Shown piece after piece: positions 26,686 to 36,301 of a stretch of 64,000 bases of DNA. A model generated the notes under the pieces. That model saw only the letters and a program-made list of their open reading frames with translations, was not told the origin of the DNA and ran no database searches. Both the position numbers and the translations under genes were made by a program. Origin of the DNA: Lysinibacillus contaminans (GTDB lineage Bacteria > Bacillota > Bacilli > Bacillales_A > Planococcaceae); assembly GCF_001278945.1 (NCBI RefSeq), contig NZ_LGRV01000007.1, positions 362,842 to 426,841 of the forward strand, written 5' to 3'. Numbering within the stretch: the stretch's first letter is position 1; the number at the start of each line of letters is the position of its first letter.

Positions 26686-28614
26686 TTATTTAGAGTTTGC
26701 GTAAAGTGTACGATTGACGAATTGTGCAAAGTTTTGACGTGTTACAGTGTTAGTTGGCTTGAATGTATTATCCGAGTAGCCTGTTGTAATACCTAGAGCG
26801 TAAAGCGCCTGAATATCTTTATAGTAAGTATGTGTAGTTGGTACGTCTGTAAATGTATTTGACGTGAAGCCCTGAAGCTTAAAGCCGCTAACTAGTGCAC
26901 GGGCCATGTCAGCACGCGTCATAGGCTGATGTGCATTAATCTTGTCATTCTCTAAGGCGAGGATTCCATAGCGAGCTCCAGTTGCTAATACAGCGTAGCC
27001 GTAGTCACCAGCTTTAATGTCACTTGCGTTTAGTGTAGCTGATTCTGAAGCAGCGATACCTAATGCACGTAATATCATTTCAGTTGCTTGTACACGTGTT
27101 AAGTTAGCTTGTGGATTGAACTTCCCACTACTACCTTTAATAATGCCAAGTGCCTGTAAATTTTTAATATCGTAATAGGCACCGCCTGAAATAGTTACAT
27201 CTGGAAATAGTGGTGCTATACCAATTACGGCTTTATTGGAACCTTTTACGCGGGATAGCGTTTTAATTTCTGCAACCGTTGCAAATTTTTCATCGGCATT
27301 TTTACGATCATCACGGCCTTCTATAAATGAAGTTCGGATGGTATAAGTGCCTATTGCTAAATTACCTGGCATGAAAATTTGGTATTTCTCAGAATGCGTA
27401 CTAATATCTTTTTTATCTGCATTATCAGTTGTAGTGTCAGCAGCTAGGCCAGGGATATAGCGTTCATGCCCTTTACCGACAACATTGCCATTTGCATCTA
27501 GAATTTCTACTTTTAATGTTCCGCGTGCAGGTACATTACCGTTGTTTTTTATTGTGACATTAGAATAGAAGACAAATTGACCAGATGGTGCAATATAGCT
27601 TTGTACACCATCAGTATTTAAAGAAAGGTTATATTTTCTTGGTGCATAGTCTTTATGGTTTTCTACAACCCAGTTTAGTGAGTGCTTCATGAACGCTTGT
27701 GCATCCTCATCGCCTTGTGTTGTAGAGAAGGCAAAGCCGTTTTCTCCATCCTGCCAATCTTCTTTTGTCGTAATGTTAATGTAGTCGTAAATCTTAAAGC
27801 CAATTTGTACTACACGACCTTTACCATATTGAATAGCATGTGCAGCACCAAATTCATTTTTCTTCATTGTTTGTGGCTTATCTGTAGAATCATAGTTTGA
27901 GAAAAATAGGATTGGTGTAGCGTTTCCACCTTGCCAAGGCTTAATAACCTCTATCCATTCGGAGTCAGATTTCTGTAGCTTTAATGTGTTTTTCCCAAGA
28001 TCCTTTGTAGCATTTTGAATAATAGGATGTGCCGTGTTTTTGTTGCTGACAGTGGAGTTAGCTAACATGACATCATCTATAAACCGAGCATTAAATACTT
28101 CTGTTAGGTTGTCCCATTCCATTACCCAAGAGTCAACATCATAAATTAATGGTGATAAATCCATTTGATTTGTCTTTGGAAATTTAGCGGACTCGTTACG
28201 TGCTGTTTGAAAAGCAAAAATAGCACCTCCACCATTACGTACATACATTTTTACGTTTTCGCGTTGCTGGTGATTCATCATCACTGTATAAGCAAAAACG
28301 ATGGCGTCGTATTGACTTAATGAATCTAAGTTATTTAAGTCCTTTTCGTAAATTTTTTCGACATTAAAGCCTTGTTGTTGATAGAGAAGAAATGCCTTTA
28401 ACTCTTTGTTATACGTTGAGCTGTAATCTACTTTTGGAGATACGGTTTGCCCTTCATGTTTCCCGCCAGGATGTATTGTATTGGCATATTTCTCACTGCT
28501 TTCCGAGAAAATGACGCCAATTTTTTTTGTAGCTGCCTCAGCTTGAGCAGGGGATAATGCAGCTAATAATATGAAACCGCAAGTTAAGATAAGTAAAGTA
28601 TATAGTTTTTTCAA
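26686..28614 (-). CDS. SLH protein with ThuA/GATase1-like N-terminal domain (642 aa)
   Basis: A signal peptide (cleavage near AQAEA) leads into an alpha/beta domain at about residues 30-330. KIGVIFSESSEKYANTIHPG, YDAIVFAYTVMMNHQQRENV and YVRNGGGAIFAFQTARNES recall ThuA-like / class-I amidotransferase-fold proteins. No nucleophilic Cys is visible at the usual turn, so it is probably not an amidotransferase. Glycan or sugar binding is possible. An Ig/CARDB-like domain follows at about 350-440 (SNVTIKNNGNVPARGTLKVE). Three SLH domains close the protein (TRVQ, TRAD, TRQN). The fold assignment is moderate and the function unknown. Confidence 0.8.
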   Translation of the reverse strand: MKKLYTLLILTCGFILLAALSPAQAEAATKKIGVIFSESSEKYANTIHPGGKHEGQTVSPKVDYSSTYNKELKAFLLYQQQGFNVEKIYEKDLNNLDSLSQYDAIVFAYTVMMNHQQRENVKMYVRNGGGAIFAFQTARNESAKFPKTNQMDLSPLIYDVDSWVMEWDNLTEVFNARFIDDVMLANSTVSNKNTAHPIIQNATKDLGKNTLKLQKSDSEWIEVIKPWQGGNATPILFFSNYDSTDKPQTMKKNEFGAAHAIQYGKGRVVQIGFKIYDYINITTKEDWQDGENGFAFSTTQGDEDAQAFMKHSLNWVVENHKDYAPRKYNLSLNTDGVQSYIAPSGQFVFYSNVTIKNNGNVPARGTLKVEILDANGNVVGKGHERYIPGLAADTTTDNADKKDISTHSEKYQIFMPGNLAIGTYTIRTSFIEGRDDRKNADEKFATVAEIKTLSRVKGSNKAVIGIAPLFPDVTISGGAYYDIKNLQALGIIKGSSGKFNPQANLTRVQATEMILRALGIAASESATLNASDIKAGDYGYAVLATGARYGILALENDKINAHQPMTRADMARALVSGFKLQGFTSNTFTDVPTTHTYYKDIQALYALGITTGYSDNTFKPTNTVTRQNFAQFVNRTLYANSK

Positions 28615-28883
28615 ATTTTCCCGCCTTATTTAGTATTTTTTCAGTCTAAATTAAAATATAGCACAAAGTTTATGGAATAATAGTTAATTTTTTGAAAATT
28701 GTAGAAAAATGTAATTGTTGATTTCCCCTGCGAAAATAGTCGAATCCTTTCTATAAGTCTATAAGTTTTTATGATATAATAACATTTGTTTTGTTGGGGA
28801 AAATAAAAAAACAGCATTGTGAGAAACAATGCAAAACTCAAGATAGAGGAGGGCAATAACATCTTATTAGATGTATTACACAT
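28615..28883. other. Divergent intergenic region before the polymerase gene
   Basis: AT-rich, with GAGGAGGG at 28846-28853. That ribosome site is about 30 bases from the first good ATG at 28884. It fits better an ATT at 28866 in the same frame, or the six-codon frame at 28871 that overlaps the gene start. Confidence 0.4.
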
Positions 28884-30161
28884 ATGAATAAACTGAAGCC
28901 ATTTTTAACAAAGGTCAATAAGATTGATACGTTTTCACCGTATTTCTTCTTGCCTTTTATATTAGTACTGTATTTCTTTATAAGCTTATTTGATTTCCAT
29001 CGATTCGATTTATTTAATGTACGCGTATCGATTTGGCCTGCAGTGATTTTAGCACTTGTATGCTATTACATCGGGGTGTACATCATTGATAAATTGCAGT
29101 GGACAATTCCGTCATTCGGACTGTCTTTCTTAGGGAAATATGTGATTCACTTTGTTGTACTATTAACATTAATCGGATTAGCTTCTTATTTAATGATGAT
29201 TTTTGGCGGTGGCTTAGGTATTTCCGATGAATCAACTCGTCGAAATCTTGATCCGAAATTAAATTTCTTTAGCCAATTATTATGGTTCGGGATTTTATTG
29301 TTATTGTCGTATAAAATGATTTTAGAAAAGACAATGACGTGGAAAAAGGCATTAGTGTATGGTTCGATTTTCGCAGTCGTGATGTTCTTGTTCCTATTAA
29401 TGGGCTATCGTACTCCGTTAGTTATTATGTTGTTTACAGGTATTATTATTTTCCATTACGTAGTAAAACGTGTGAAATTGACTTGGTTCCTTTCAACATT
29501 AGTTGTTATTGGTGTGGCTTTCACCATGTTTGGGTTCATGCGTGTTATGACAGAGGATACAACGAAAGAATTTAATGACCGGAGCCAGCCTGATGTGGAA
29601 TTGTCAGTAGAGGAAGAAGAAAAACTATTGACGGTTGAACAAAAGGTTAACTTAACACCAAAATGGATGCGAGCATTAAATGGTGAAATGGTAACTGGAC
29701 ATATCGTGTTGAGTAAAATTATGGAGTATACAAAAGAAGAAGGTTACTTAAATGGTGAAATTCATCGCGGGATCTTCAGTACCGTTTTACCAGGTGAGCA
29801 AATTTCGCCACGTATGAAGGTAACCGAGGTTGTAAACTCGTTAAGTGTTGAGGAAGGTAAATACATTACGCGACCAACAAGAACGACAACACCGACATTT
29901 ATTGGACAATTGTTCTTAGACGGCGGTTATTTACTGGTAGCAATTGGATTCCTGTTATATGGAGTACTGATATCACTTATTTACAATAAAGTAAAACAAG
30001 GTGGCATTCGTAGCTTCCATTCAGTAGCCTACGCATTTGTGATTACATTATTTACAGTGTCGATGCATACTGGTTTACTTGATTTAATCTTCATATTAAT
30101 GCTTGGCTTCGTTATCATTGCGTCGTCCATTATTAAAACTGAAAATAAAGTTCGTTATTAA
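28884..30161 (+). CDS. Wzy-like O-antigen/oligosaccharide repeat-unit polymerase (425 aa)
   Basis: A polytopic membrane protein with about ten helices and one large hydrophilic extracellular loop (about residues 225-330) rich in charged residues and ending RPTRTTTPTFIGQLFLDGG. This is the layout of Wzy polymerases and O-antigen ligases (WpaA/WpaB-like proteins in the B. cereus group). It would join lipid-linked repeat units of wall polysaccharide at the outer face. Its position among SLH genes and near csaB and a flippase supports a role in secondary cell-wall polysaccharide synthesis. The start codon is uncertain because the ribosome site is unusually far. A convergent terminator follows. 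Confidence 0.75.
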   Translation: MNKLKPFLTKVNKIDTFSPYFFLPFILVLYFFISLFDFHRFDLFNVRVSIWPAVILALVCYYIGVYIIDKLQWTIPSFGLSFLGKYVIHFVVLLTLIGLASYLMMIFGGGLGISDESTRRNLDPKLNFFSQLLWFGILLLLSYKMILEKTMTWKKALVYGSIFAVVMFLFLLMGYRTPLVIMLFTGIIIFHYVVKRVKLTWFLSTLVVIGVAFTMFGFMRVMTEDTTKEFNDRSQPDVELSVEEEEKLLTVEQKVNLTPKWMRALNGEMVTGHIVLSKIMEYTKEEGYLNGEIHRGIFSTVLPGEQISPRMKVTEVVNSLSVEEGKYITRPTRTTTPTFIGQLFLDGGYLLVAIGFLLYGVLISLIYNKVKQGGIRSFHSVAYAFVITLFTVSMHTGLLDLIFILMLGFVIIASSIIKTENKVRY

Positions 30162-30211
30162 AAAAAGGTGTTATCCACCGTTGCTCTTTGCAGCGTGGAT
30201 AACACCTTTTT
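30162..30211. terminator. Bidirectional terminator
   Basis: AAAAAGGTGTTATCCAC pairs with GTGGATAACACCTTTTT; it serves the convergent polymerase and glucosaminidase genes. Confidence 0.88.
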
Positions 30212-30212
30212 G

Positions 30213-32108
30213 TTATTTAACCGTATCAATGAATTGAATGTATTCCTTACTAATATAAGCTGGTCCCGTATAGAGCTTATCGGAAATAACCTCGTACCAA
30301 CCATCTGTGTCTGAGCTTGTCACAATGACAGGCATACCACTACGTGCGTATGTGTAGAGTGGGCTATTACCAGTGGACGGTTCTGTACGTACATTTAACC
30401 CTGTTGATGTTGTTAAGCCAATAGTATATGGATTACCTGCATCCTTAAAGCCCATTGCTTTTTCAGCGCGGTAATAGTGACCCGCAATTTTAGCTCCCCA
30501 ATATGGATCAGATGCGTATTTGACATTAAAGCCTAATGCTTTTGAGCCAACAACAGCACCATTGGCATAATTTTTACCGGGAGTGCCGCCAGGTGTAATA
30601 TAGTTCGGTTGTAAAAACTTCTCCACGAGCTCATTTATATTTACTGCAACACTCTCGAAGTTTTTATTGAGAGGATTTGTATCGTAAACATACAATCCGA
30701 ATAAATTATTTAGTTTTTGTGCATGATCACTCATACCATAAGCACTTTCATGTTGTGCAAGTGACAAAATAAGCATCGCATTAATTTGGTAATTTGCTTC
30801 AACTTCTTTTAAGGCAGTACCTAAACCAATTAATTTACTCTTCGTTGTAGCATCTTTGTAAATAGTTAACCCTGTACTCTCCATTTCTGAAAGTTTCGAC
30901 ATAATATAATCGTCAATTTCCTGTGCTGTATACTGTGTAGTAGCACGTGCAGGTAAGAATTGATAATAGTTATAAGCAGTACCTTTTGATGATCCATTAG
31001 CATTTGTAAAGTAAATACCATTCCAACTATAGTATTCTTCGTTCGGTTTCATGAAAGCAGGTGCTTTTCCGTAAATATAGCTAGCAGAATATTTATTTGT
31101 TGCGTAATCGTAAAGTCTATGTTGAATCTCGCCATTTTCATTTGAATAATATGAACGACCTTTACTTAAAGAGAATGGGATTAACGTAACGTCAGCCTGT
31201 TTTAAATATCCTACTTGGTCAGCAAATCGTACCTTTACTTGCGTCGCATCACTACTTAAGTATTCCATCTCTGTGTTACCAGCAACAGAAATTTGATCTT
31301 TAATCGTTTCTGAGTAGAGCGCTACATATTTGTTTGTCACTACATATCCAGAAGACATTTTGACAATTTTATCATTTTGTACAATAACTTGATTGCTTTT
31401 CGTCATAGCTTTTTCAGCATCTTCAAAGGTTGTGTAACTTTGATTGCCAACGAGCGCACTGTTTGAAATTTCTTTAATTACATAAGTAGCGAAATCGGCA
31501 TCCTGATCACCTGAAAGTTTCATTAAGCGCTGAATAAACGTAGCTGCTTGTCCAATAGTCGCATTTTTTTCGGGCATAAAGTTACCATTAGAGCCGTTAA
31601 TAATTCCTAAATGAGCTCCAACTGCAACTGCTGGGCGATACTCTGCGATAATCGAAGAATTGTCTTTAAAAGTAATAGAAGAAGTACCTTTAGGGATTTT
31701 TAAATAATCAATAGCTCTCTCAAGCATAACCGCCATATGTTGTCTTGAAATTGCGGCATCTGGTTTAAAAGAACCATCCGTATAGCCAGTAATGATACCA
31801 GCAGTTGCTGCACGCTGAATATCTAGCACAAAAGCATATGTATCAGGGACATCATTGAATTGTATCTCGTTATTTTCAGTGAAATTTAACACTTTTGATA
31901 GGTAAGAAGCAAATTCACCACGTGTGACGTTATTATTTGCATTATAGCTACCGCTTGCATCCTTCTCTAATGCATTTTTAGAAATTAAATAGCGTAGGCC
32001 ATTTTCATGGGCATGTCCAGATAGCTCATCAGCGGATACTATATCGGGATTCCATAATAATGAAGTTAATAGAGCGAAAAGTAGTGTGATGATTAATGTG
32101 TTTTTCAT
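30213..32108 (-). CDS. SLH - glucosaminidase (GH73-type) autolysin (631 aa)
   Basis: A signal peptide (near VSADE) is followed by three SLH domains (about residues 27-200; TRGE, SRQH, and a degenerate third with ATIGQ). An SH3-like middle region comes next. A mannosyl-glycoprotein endo-beta-N-acetylglucosaminidase domain (about 400-560) follows, with AMLILSLAQHESAYGMSDHA containing the likely catalytic Glu (about 451) and NNLFGLYVYD after it. A last SH3 domain (LNVRTEPSTGNSPLYTY) ends the protein. It should cut the glycan strands of peptidoglycan beside the amidase and NlpC/P60 enzymes encoded nearby. AGGAGG precedes the ATG. Confidence 0.9.
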   Translation of the reverse strand: MKNTLIITLLFALLTSLLWNPDIVSADELSGHAHENGLRYLISKNALEKDASGSYNANNNVTRGEFASYLSKVLNFTENNEIQFNDVPDTYAFVLDIQRAATAGIITGYTDGSFKPDAAISRQHMAVMLERAIDYLKIPKGTSSITFKDNSSIIAEYRPAVAVGAHLGIINGSNGNFMPEKNATIGQAATFIQRLMKLSGDQDADFATYVIKEISNSALVGNQSYTTFEDAEKAMTKSNQVIVQNDKIVKMSSGYVVTNKYVALYSETIKDQISVAGNTEMEYLSSDATQVKVRFADQVGYLKQADVTLIPFSLSKGRSYYSNENGEIQHRLYDYATNKYSASYIYGKAPAFMKPNEEYYSWNGIYFTNANGSSKGTAYNYYQFLPARATTQYTAQEIDDYIMSKLSEMESTGLTIYKDATTKSKLIGLGTALKEVEANYQINAMLILSLAQHESAYGMSDHAQKLNNLFGLYVYDTNPLNKNFESVAVNINELVEKFLQPNYITPGGTPGKNYANGAVVGSKALGFNVKYASDPYWGAKIAGHYYRAEKAMGFKDAGNPYTIGLTTSTGLNVRTEPSTGNSPLYTYARSGMPVIVTSSDTDGWYEVISDKLYTGPAYISKEYIQFIDTVK

Positions 32109-32583
32109 ATTCTAACCTCCTATATTTCTACTTTATTTTAACAAAGATTGAAAGGAATTATAAGAGTCAATTTTCCGAATCTTATTATTTTTATGCAATG
32201 ATAATAGTTCTCCAATAATATGAAAGATAGGAAAATAACATGAATGTTTTATAGCTATTCTGTCATATTTTTGATAGTGTTATAGAAGTAAAATGTCGAA
32301 AGGAAGGTGAGAGCTCTACTCTATCAAATACGCCTCGGTGTATTAAATGTCAGATTTTAAATTTTGTTGAGGCCTAGGTAGTTGTCTAAATCATGTTGGT
32401 CGATTAAAACCAGTTGCAGATATCGATGCAGTTCAGTCGTTGCCATTGTGGCTATACTTTCGAGTAATCTAATTTCTATGTTAACAACAAATATTCAAAA
32501 TCTGTTAAATTCATCAGAGGCTTTAACTTCATTTAATCGGCGTTTAGAAGCGTGCTGATTGAAGTTAGAGGAGCGCAAAAATA
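32109..32583. other. Divergent intergenic region between two SLH genes
   Basis: 475 AT-rich bases. Just before the next gene, one plus-strand frame reads VAIVAILSSNLISMLTTNIQ and then NLLNSSEALTSFNRRLEA before a stop near 32560. It lacks a start with a ribosome site and looks like a worn gene end. Nothing else is supported. Confidence 0.35.
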
Positions 32584-34848
32584 ATGAAAAGAATAGCGAA
32601 AATTTTACTAGTTTTAGTCGTAATGGTGTCAATGGTTTATAGTCCATCAAGTGTCTATGCATTTCAAACAGTAAAAAAGGATTATCCACTTTCAAAAGGT
32701 GTTCAGTATAAGCAATATACATACAGCAATACCTATACAAATTCGATTAATCATTTGGCCATTAATGTAGGTGATCCAACGACAGAAGTGCAGCTAGGGA
32801 TGCCTGCAGCTATTAATGGGAAAGAATCTACTGTGGCTAATGCAAACCGTCATTCACGTGAGGGCAATCGTGTAGTTGGTGCGATTAATGCCAGCTTTTA
32901 CAATATGTCAGAGGGTTATCCATTGTTTTTACTTGCAAAAAACAATGTGATTTTAAATGGTGGAGCTGTCTCGGACGGTGCTGACCAATATATGAACGTT
33001 CCTACTGCTTTCGGGATGACTGCAGATGGTCGCGGAATGATTGACTATTTTGATTTTGATGTAACACTTTCACATAAAGGGTCGAATTATGATATGTCCG
33101 GCTTAAATCGTACTCGAAATATTCATGAGTCCGTGGTTTATACACCACAGTTTTATAGTAAAACAACAGATACAAATGAATTTGGCTTTGAAATTGTCGT
33201 AGATACTGGGGCGCCGATTACTGAAAATACATTTGGTCAAACATTAACAGGAACAGTTACGCAAATTAAAGCGTACGGTTCAAAAGAAAAATTAGCGATT
33301 CCATCTACAGGTTTTGTCGTATCATTACAAGGTGGAGATTGGCATAATAAGCTAAGTCATGTAGCGATTGGTGATGAAATGAGTGTAAACTTCTCAATCG
33401 ATCAACTTTGGCAAAATGCACAATTTATATTAGCAAGTGGGCCGTATCTAGTAAGAGATAATAAACCTTATATTATGATGAGTACAACTAGTTCACGTGC
33501 GAAAGAAGTAGCACCACGTACAGTGGTTGCAACAAGTAATAATGGACAAACTGTGCATCTCATTACGGTAGATGGCCGTCAAAGTCATAGTAAAGGAATG
33601 AACATGGTACAGCTAGCAAACTATTTAGTAGCACTAGGTGTCGAAAAAGCAATAAACCTTGATGGTGGCGGTTCTACAACAATGGGTATTCGTAATCACG
33701 GAAGTAATAATGTTGTGTTAGCAAACCTACCTTCGAATACAGGTAATACGCAACGTCTTGTTTCAGCGACACTACAGGCTGTTAGTAACGCACCAACTGG
33801 TAAGGGTACGCAAATTAAGTTCACTAACAGTACAAACAATGCAACGCTTTTAGTAGGTGCTTCTTCTAGTGTAGCTGTTCAATATGTATTAGATGAAAAC
33901 TTTAATGCACTGCCATTAGATGGGCATTTATCATTAGCTTCACAAAATGAAACATTATCAATCAATGGTCTAAGCTACACAGCAACACAAGCTGGTGATG
34001 ATCGTATTTATATTGGGCATGACGGCTCAGCTGTTCAATCGTTTCCTGTTAAGGTTGTAGACGCACCTACTACTTTAGAGATTTCACCGCGCTCGAAAAC
34101 AATAAGTGCTGGTGAAACTATAGCCTTTACAGTAGATGCAAAGGATGATAGTGGGAAGCCGATAGTTTACGATGCTTCTCAAGTAAAGTGGTCAGTTGAA
34201 GGTGACATTGGTACGATTACAAGTAGTGGTAAATTTACGGCACAAAATGCGGGTGCTACTGGAAAGATAGTTGGTACACTAGGTACAAAAAGTCAAGAAG
34301 CAACTGTGACTGTGGCAAAACCAGCATTGTTCAAAGATATTCCAAACAACTATTCGTACTTTAAAGAAGTTGAGTATTTAACGTCGAATAATATTATTAC
34401 AGGGTATTCTGATGGTACATTTAAACCAAATAACAAGCTTACCCGTGCACATGCAGCAGTTATTATTAGTCGTGCATTAGGATTAAATACGGAAAATGTG
34501 AAAAATCCAAGCTTTAAAGATATACCAGCTAATCATATTTACTATAAGCAAATTGCAGCAGTCGCTGAGGCAGGTATAATGAGTGGACGAGAAAACAATA
34601 AATTCGACCCAGATGCAACGTTAACACGAGCACAGATGGCGAAAATTGTGGCAATAGCTTACGATTTAAAAGGTACAAGCAATATCACGTTCAAGGACGT
34701 TCCTAAGAATGATTGGGCGTACACATATATTCAGCAGTTAGCTGCTAATAATATTACAACAGGCTATAATGGTAATTTGTATAAACCGAATGAGTCGATA
34801 AGTCGTGTACACTTTGGCCTGTTCCTATACAGAGCTATACATCGCTAG
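32584..34848 (+). CDS. Phosphodiester glycosidase (NAGPA-like) with Ig and SLH domains (754 aa)
   Basis: A signal peptide (near VYAFQ) leads into a domain at about residues 60-400 of the phosphodiester glycosidase (NAGPA/YngK-like) family. It carries VVGAINASFYNMSEGYPL, FILASGPYLVRDNK, VTVDGRQSHSKGMNMVQLA and the hallmark NLDGGGSTTMGI near 357-368. Such enzymes hydrolyse sugar phosphodiesters such as GlcNAc-1-phosphodiesters, suggesting action on a wall or teichoic-type polymer. A Big2-like Ig domain (about 490-575) and three SLH domains (TRAH, TRAQ, SRVH) follow. The family call is strong; the substrate is inferred. A hairpin terminator lies 65 bases downstream. Confidence 0.87.
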   Translation: MKRIAKILLVLVVMVSMVYSPSSVYAFQTVKKDYPLSKGVQYKQYTYSNTYTNSINHLAINVGDPTTEVQLGMPAAINGKESTVANANRHSREGNRVVGAINASFYNMSEGYPLFLLAKNNVILNGGAVSDGADQYMNVPTAFGMTADGRGMIDYFDFDVTLSHKGSNYDMSGLNRTRNIHESVVYTPQFYSKTTDTNEFGFEIVVDTGAPITENTFGQTLTGTVTQIKAYGSKEKLAIPSTGFVVSLQGGDWHNKLSHVAIGDEMSVNFSIDQLWQNAQFILASGPYLVRDNKPYIMMSTTSSRAKEVAPRTVVATSNNGQTVHLITVDGRQSHSKGMNMVQLANYLVALGVEKAINLDGGGSTTMGIRNHGSNNVVLANLPSNTGNTQRLVSATLQAVSNAPTGKGTQIKFTNSTNNATLLVGASSSVAVQYVLDENFNALPLDGHLSLASQNETLSINGLSYTATQAGDDRIYIGHDGSAVQSFPVKVVDAPTTLEISPRSKTISAGETIAFTVDAKDDSGKPIVYDASQVKWSVEGDIGTITSSGKFTAQNAGATGKIVGTLGTKSQEATVTVAKPALFKDIPNNYSYFKEVEYLTSNNIITGYSDGTFKPNNKLTRAHAAVIISRALGLNTENVKNPSFKDIPANHIYYKQIAAVAEAGIMSGRENNKFDPDATLTRAQMAKIVAIAYDLKGTSNITFKDVPKNDWAYTYIQQLAANNITTGYNGNLYKPNESISRVHFGLFLYRAIHR

Positions 34849-34913
34849 GAATAGAATATTTATGCACGTCTGCACGCTAGCCGAATCGAAAATAGTGGTG
34901 CATGTGCAACGAT

Positions 34914-34960
34914 AAAAAAAGGCAATTTCACATAAAATAATATGTGAAATTGCTTTTTTA
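34914..34960 (+). terminator. Terminator after the phosphodiester-glycosidase gene
   Basis: AAAAAAGGCAATTTCACATA pairs with TATGTGAAATTGCTTTTTT. Confidence 0.85.
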
Positions 34961-34962
34961 CT

Positions 34963-35016
34963 AGTTTCAACATGATTTATTGGGCACTCATATGCCCAAT
35001 AAATCATGTTGAAACT
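34963..35016. repeat. Perfect 24-bp inverted repeat upstream of csaB
   Basis: The left arm (34963-34986) and right arm (34993-35016) are exact reverse complements around the 6-nt loop CTCATA. No T-run follows, and it directly abuts a separate terminator. It lies about 140 bp before csaB. It could be a regulatory hairpin, a protein-binding palindrome or a tiny mobile-element relic. Confidence 0.85.
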
Positions 35017-35115
35017 CCCGGAGATGTTAAAAAATTACAATTGTACAAATGCAGTTAGAAATTTTTATCAGTTACGAAAATGAGTAATTGATAAAGAAAG
35101 AGAATGCACATTTGT

Positions 35116-35123
35116 GGTATAAT
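35116..35123 (+). promoter_or_regulatory. Extended -10 promoter element of the csaB operon
   Basis: TGGTATAAT-type extended -10 with TATAAT at 35118-35123, 33 bases before the ATG. No good -35 box was found, which the TG-n extension can offset. Confidence 0.5.
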
Positions 35124-35155
35124 CGCTGTATTAAAAAGTAAAAGGATGTAGTTGA

Positions 35156-36301
35156 ATGAAAATAGGTATTGTGGGGAATTACGGCAATGATAATAATGGT
35201 GATGAATCCATATTATACGGCATTCTCCAACAAGTAAAACAAACATTTTCGGTAACGAGTGAGGATATTACCGTTTTTAGTAATAACACACAACAAACAT
35301 CCGAACGCTACGGGGTACATAGCTATCCATTGTATTATAAAAAGGGTAATTTATATAAAACGTTTATCCATACGTTTAGAAACAATAAGCAATATGTATC
35401 GAATTTTGACCTCCTTATTATTGGTGGTGGCGGTATTTTAATGGATTTTTATAGACGTGAGGCCCATCTTTATTTAACGTATGCAATGATGGCAAAGCAA
35501 AGTAATATTCCGTATATTATTTATGGATGTGGTGCAGGACCACTTGATACGATATCAGGGAAAATTAGTATTCGTTTAATGTGTCGTTATGCAGCAAATA
35601 TTTCTGTCCGTGACCCACAGTCAAAGAAACTACTTCAGAGCATCGGCGTGAAAAAGCCAATTGAAATTATCGGTGACCCAGCGTTTACGCTAAAAATGGA
35701 CCGAGAAAACTATTCTGAAAAGCCGATGAATATTGGTGTTTCAGCAGTTCCATACTATAATGCAAACTATTGGCCAGAAGGTGATGTAGTGAAATATGAT
35801 GCTTATATCACAAGCATGGCAAAAAATCTTGATAACGTAATTGCCAATCAAAATTCAAATATTACATTTTTTGCAACGAAGTTTCCGCAGGATGTAACCG
35901 TTACGAAAGACATTCAAAAGAAAATGCAATATAGTCAGAGAACAAAAATTATTGATGAAAATCTTGTACCTGAACGTTTGTTAGAAGTAACAGGCGAAGT
36001 AGATATTGTGATTGGGACAAGATTACATTCCTTAATACTTGCAACAAATTCAGAGACACCTATTGTTGCTGTGTCATACCATACGAAAGTGCAAGATTTT
36101 ATGTCCTTTGTTGGGGCATCAAATCGTTGCTTACAAATGCAAGATTTACAGGATGATGATGGAGCCTTATCAAATGTAGTTGGAAAACTAAGTAGTAATT
36201 GGCAGCAATCAATTGCAGAGACGAAGCAAATTGCTACACAGATTCATAAAGAGGCTATGCATGGCCAGGAATTAATGAAAAAGGCAGTGACACGTCTATG
36301 A
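35156..36301 (+). CDS. csaB: Polysaccharide pyruvyltransferase CsaB
   Basis: A 381-residue cytoplasmic enzyme that adds pyruvate ketals to the secondary cell-wall polysaccharide, making the ligand that SLH domains bind. N-terminal IGIVGNYGNDNNGDESILYG and the middle LLIIGGGGILMD are typical of the PS_pyruv_trans family. The C-terminal VIGTRLHSLILATNSETPIV holds the conserved Arg and His. It is the first gene of a tightly coupled operon; its TGA overlaps the next start as ATGA. AAGGATG precedes the start. Its place next to nine SLH genes makes the assignment firm. Confidence 0.93.
   Translation: MKIGIVGNYGNDNNGDESILYGILQQVKQTFSVTSEDITVFSNNTQQTSERYGVHSYPLYYKKGNLYKTFIHTFRNNKQYVSNFDLLIIGGGGILMDFYRREAHLYLTYAMMAKQSNIPYIIYGCGAGPLDTISGKISIRLMCRYAANISVRDPQSKKLLQSIGVKKPIEIIGDPAFTLKMDRENYSEKPMNIGVSAVPYYNANYWPEGDVVKYDAYITSMAKNLDNVIANQNSNITFFATKFPQDVTVTKDIQKKMQYSQRTKIIDENLVPERLLEVTGEVDIVIGTRLHSLILATNSETPIVAVSYHTKVQDFMSFVGASNRCLQMQDLQDDDGALSNVVGKLSSNWQQSIAETKQIATQIHKEAMHGQELMKKAVTRL

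Noticed and set aside
32400..32570. A gene fragment ending just before the phosphodiester-glycosidase gene
   Set aside because: One frame looks protein-like but has no start, no ribosome site and no recognised homology. It is mentioned only in the intergenic entry.
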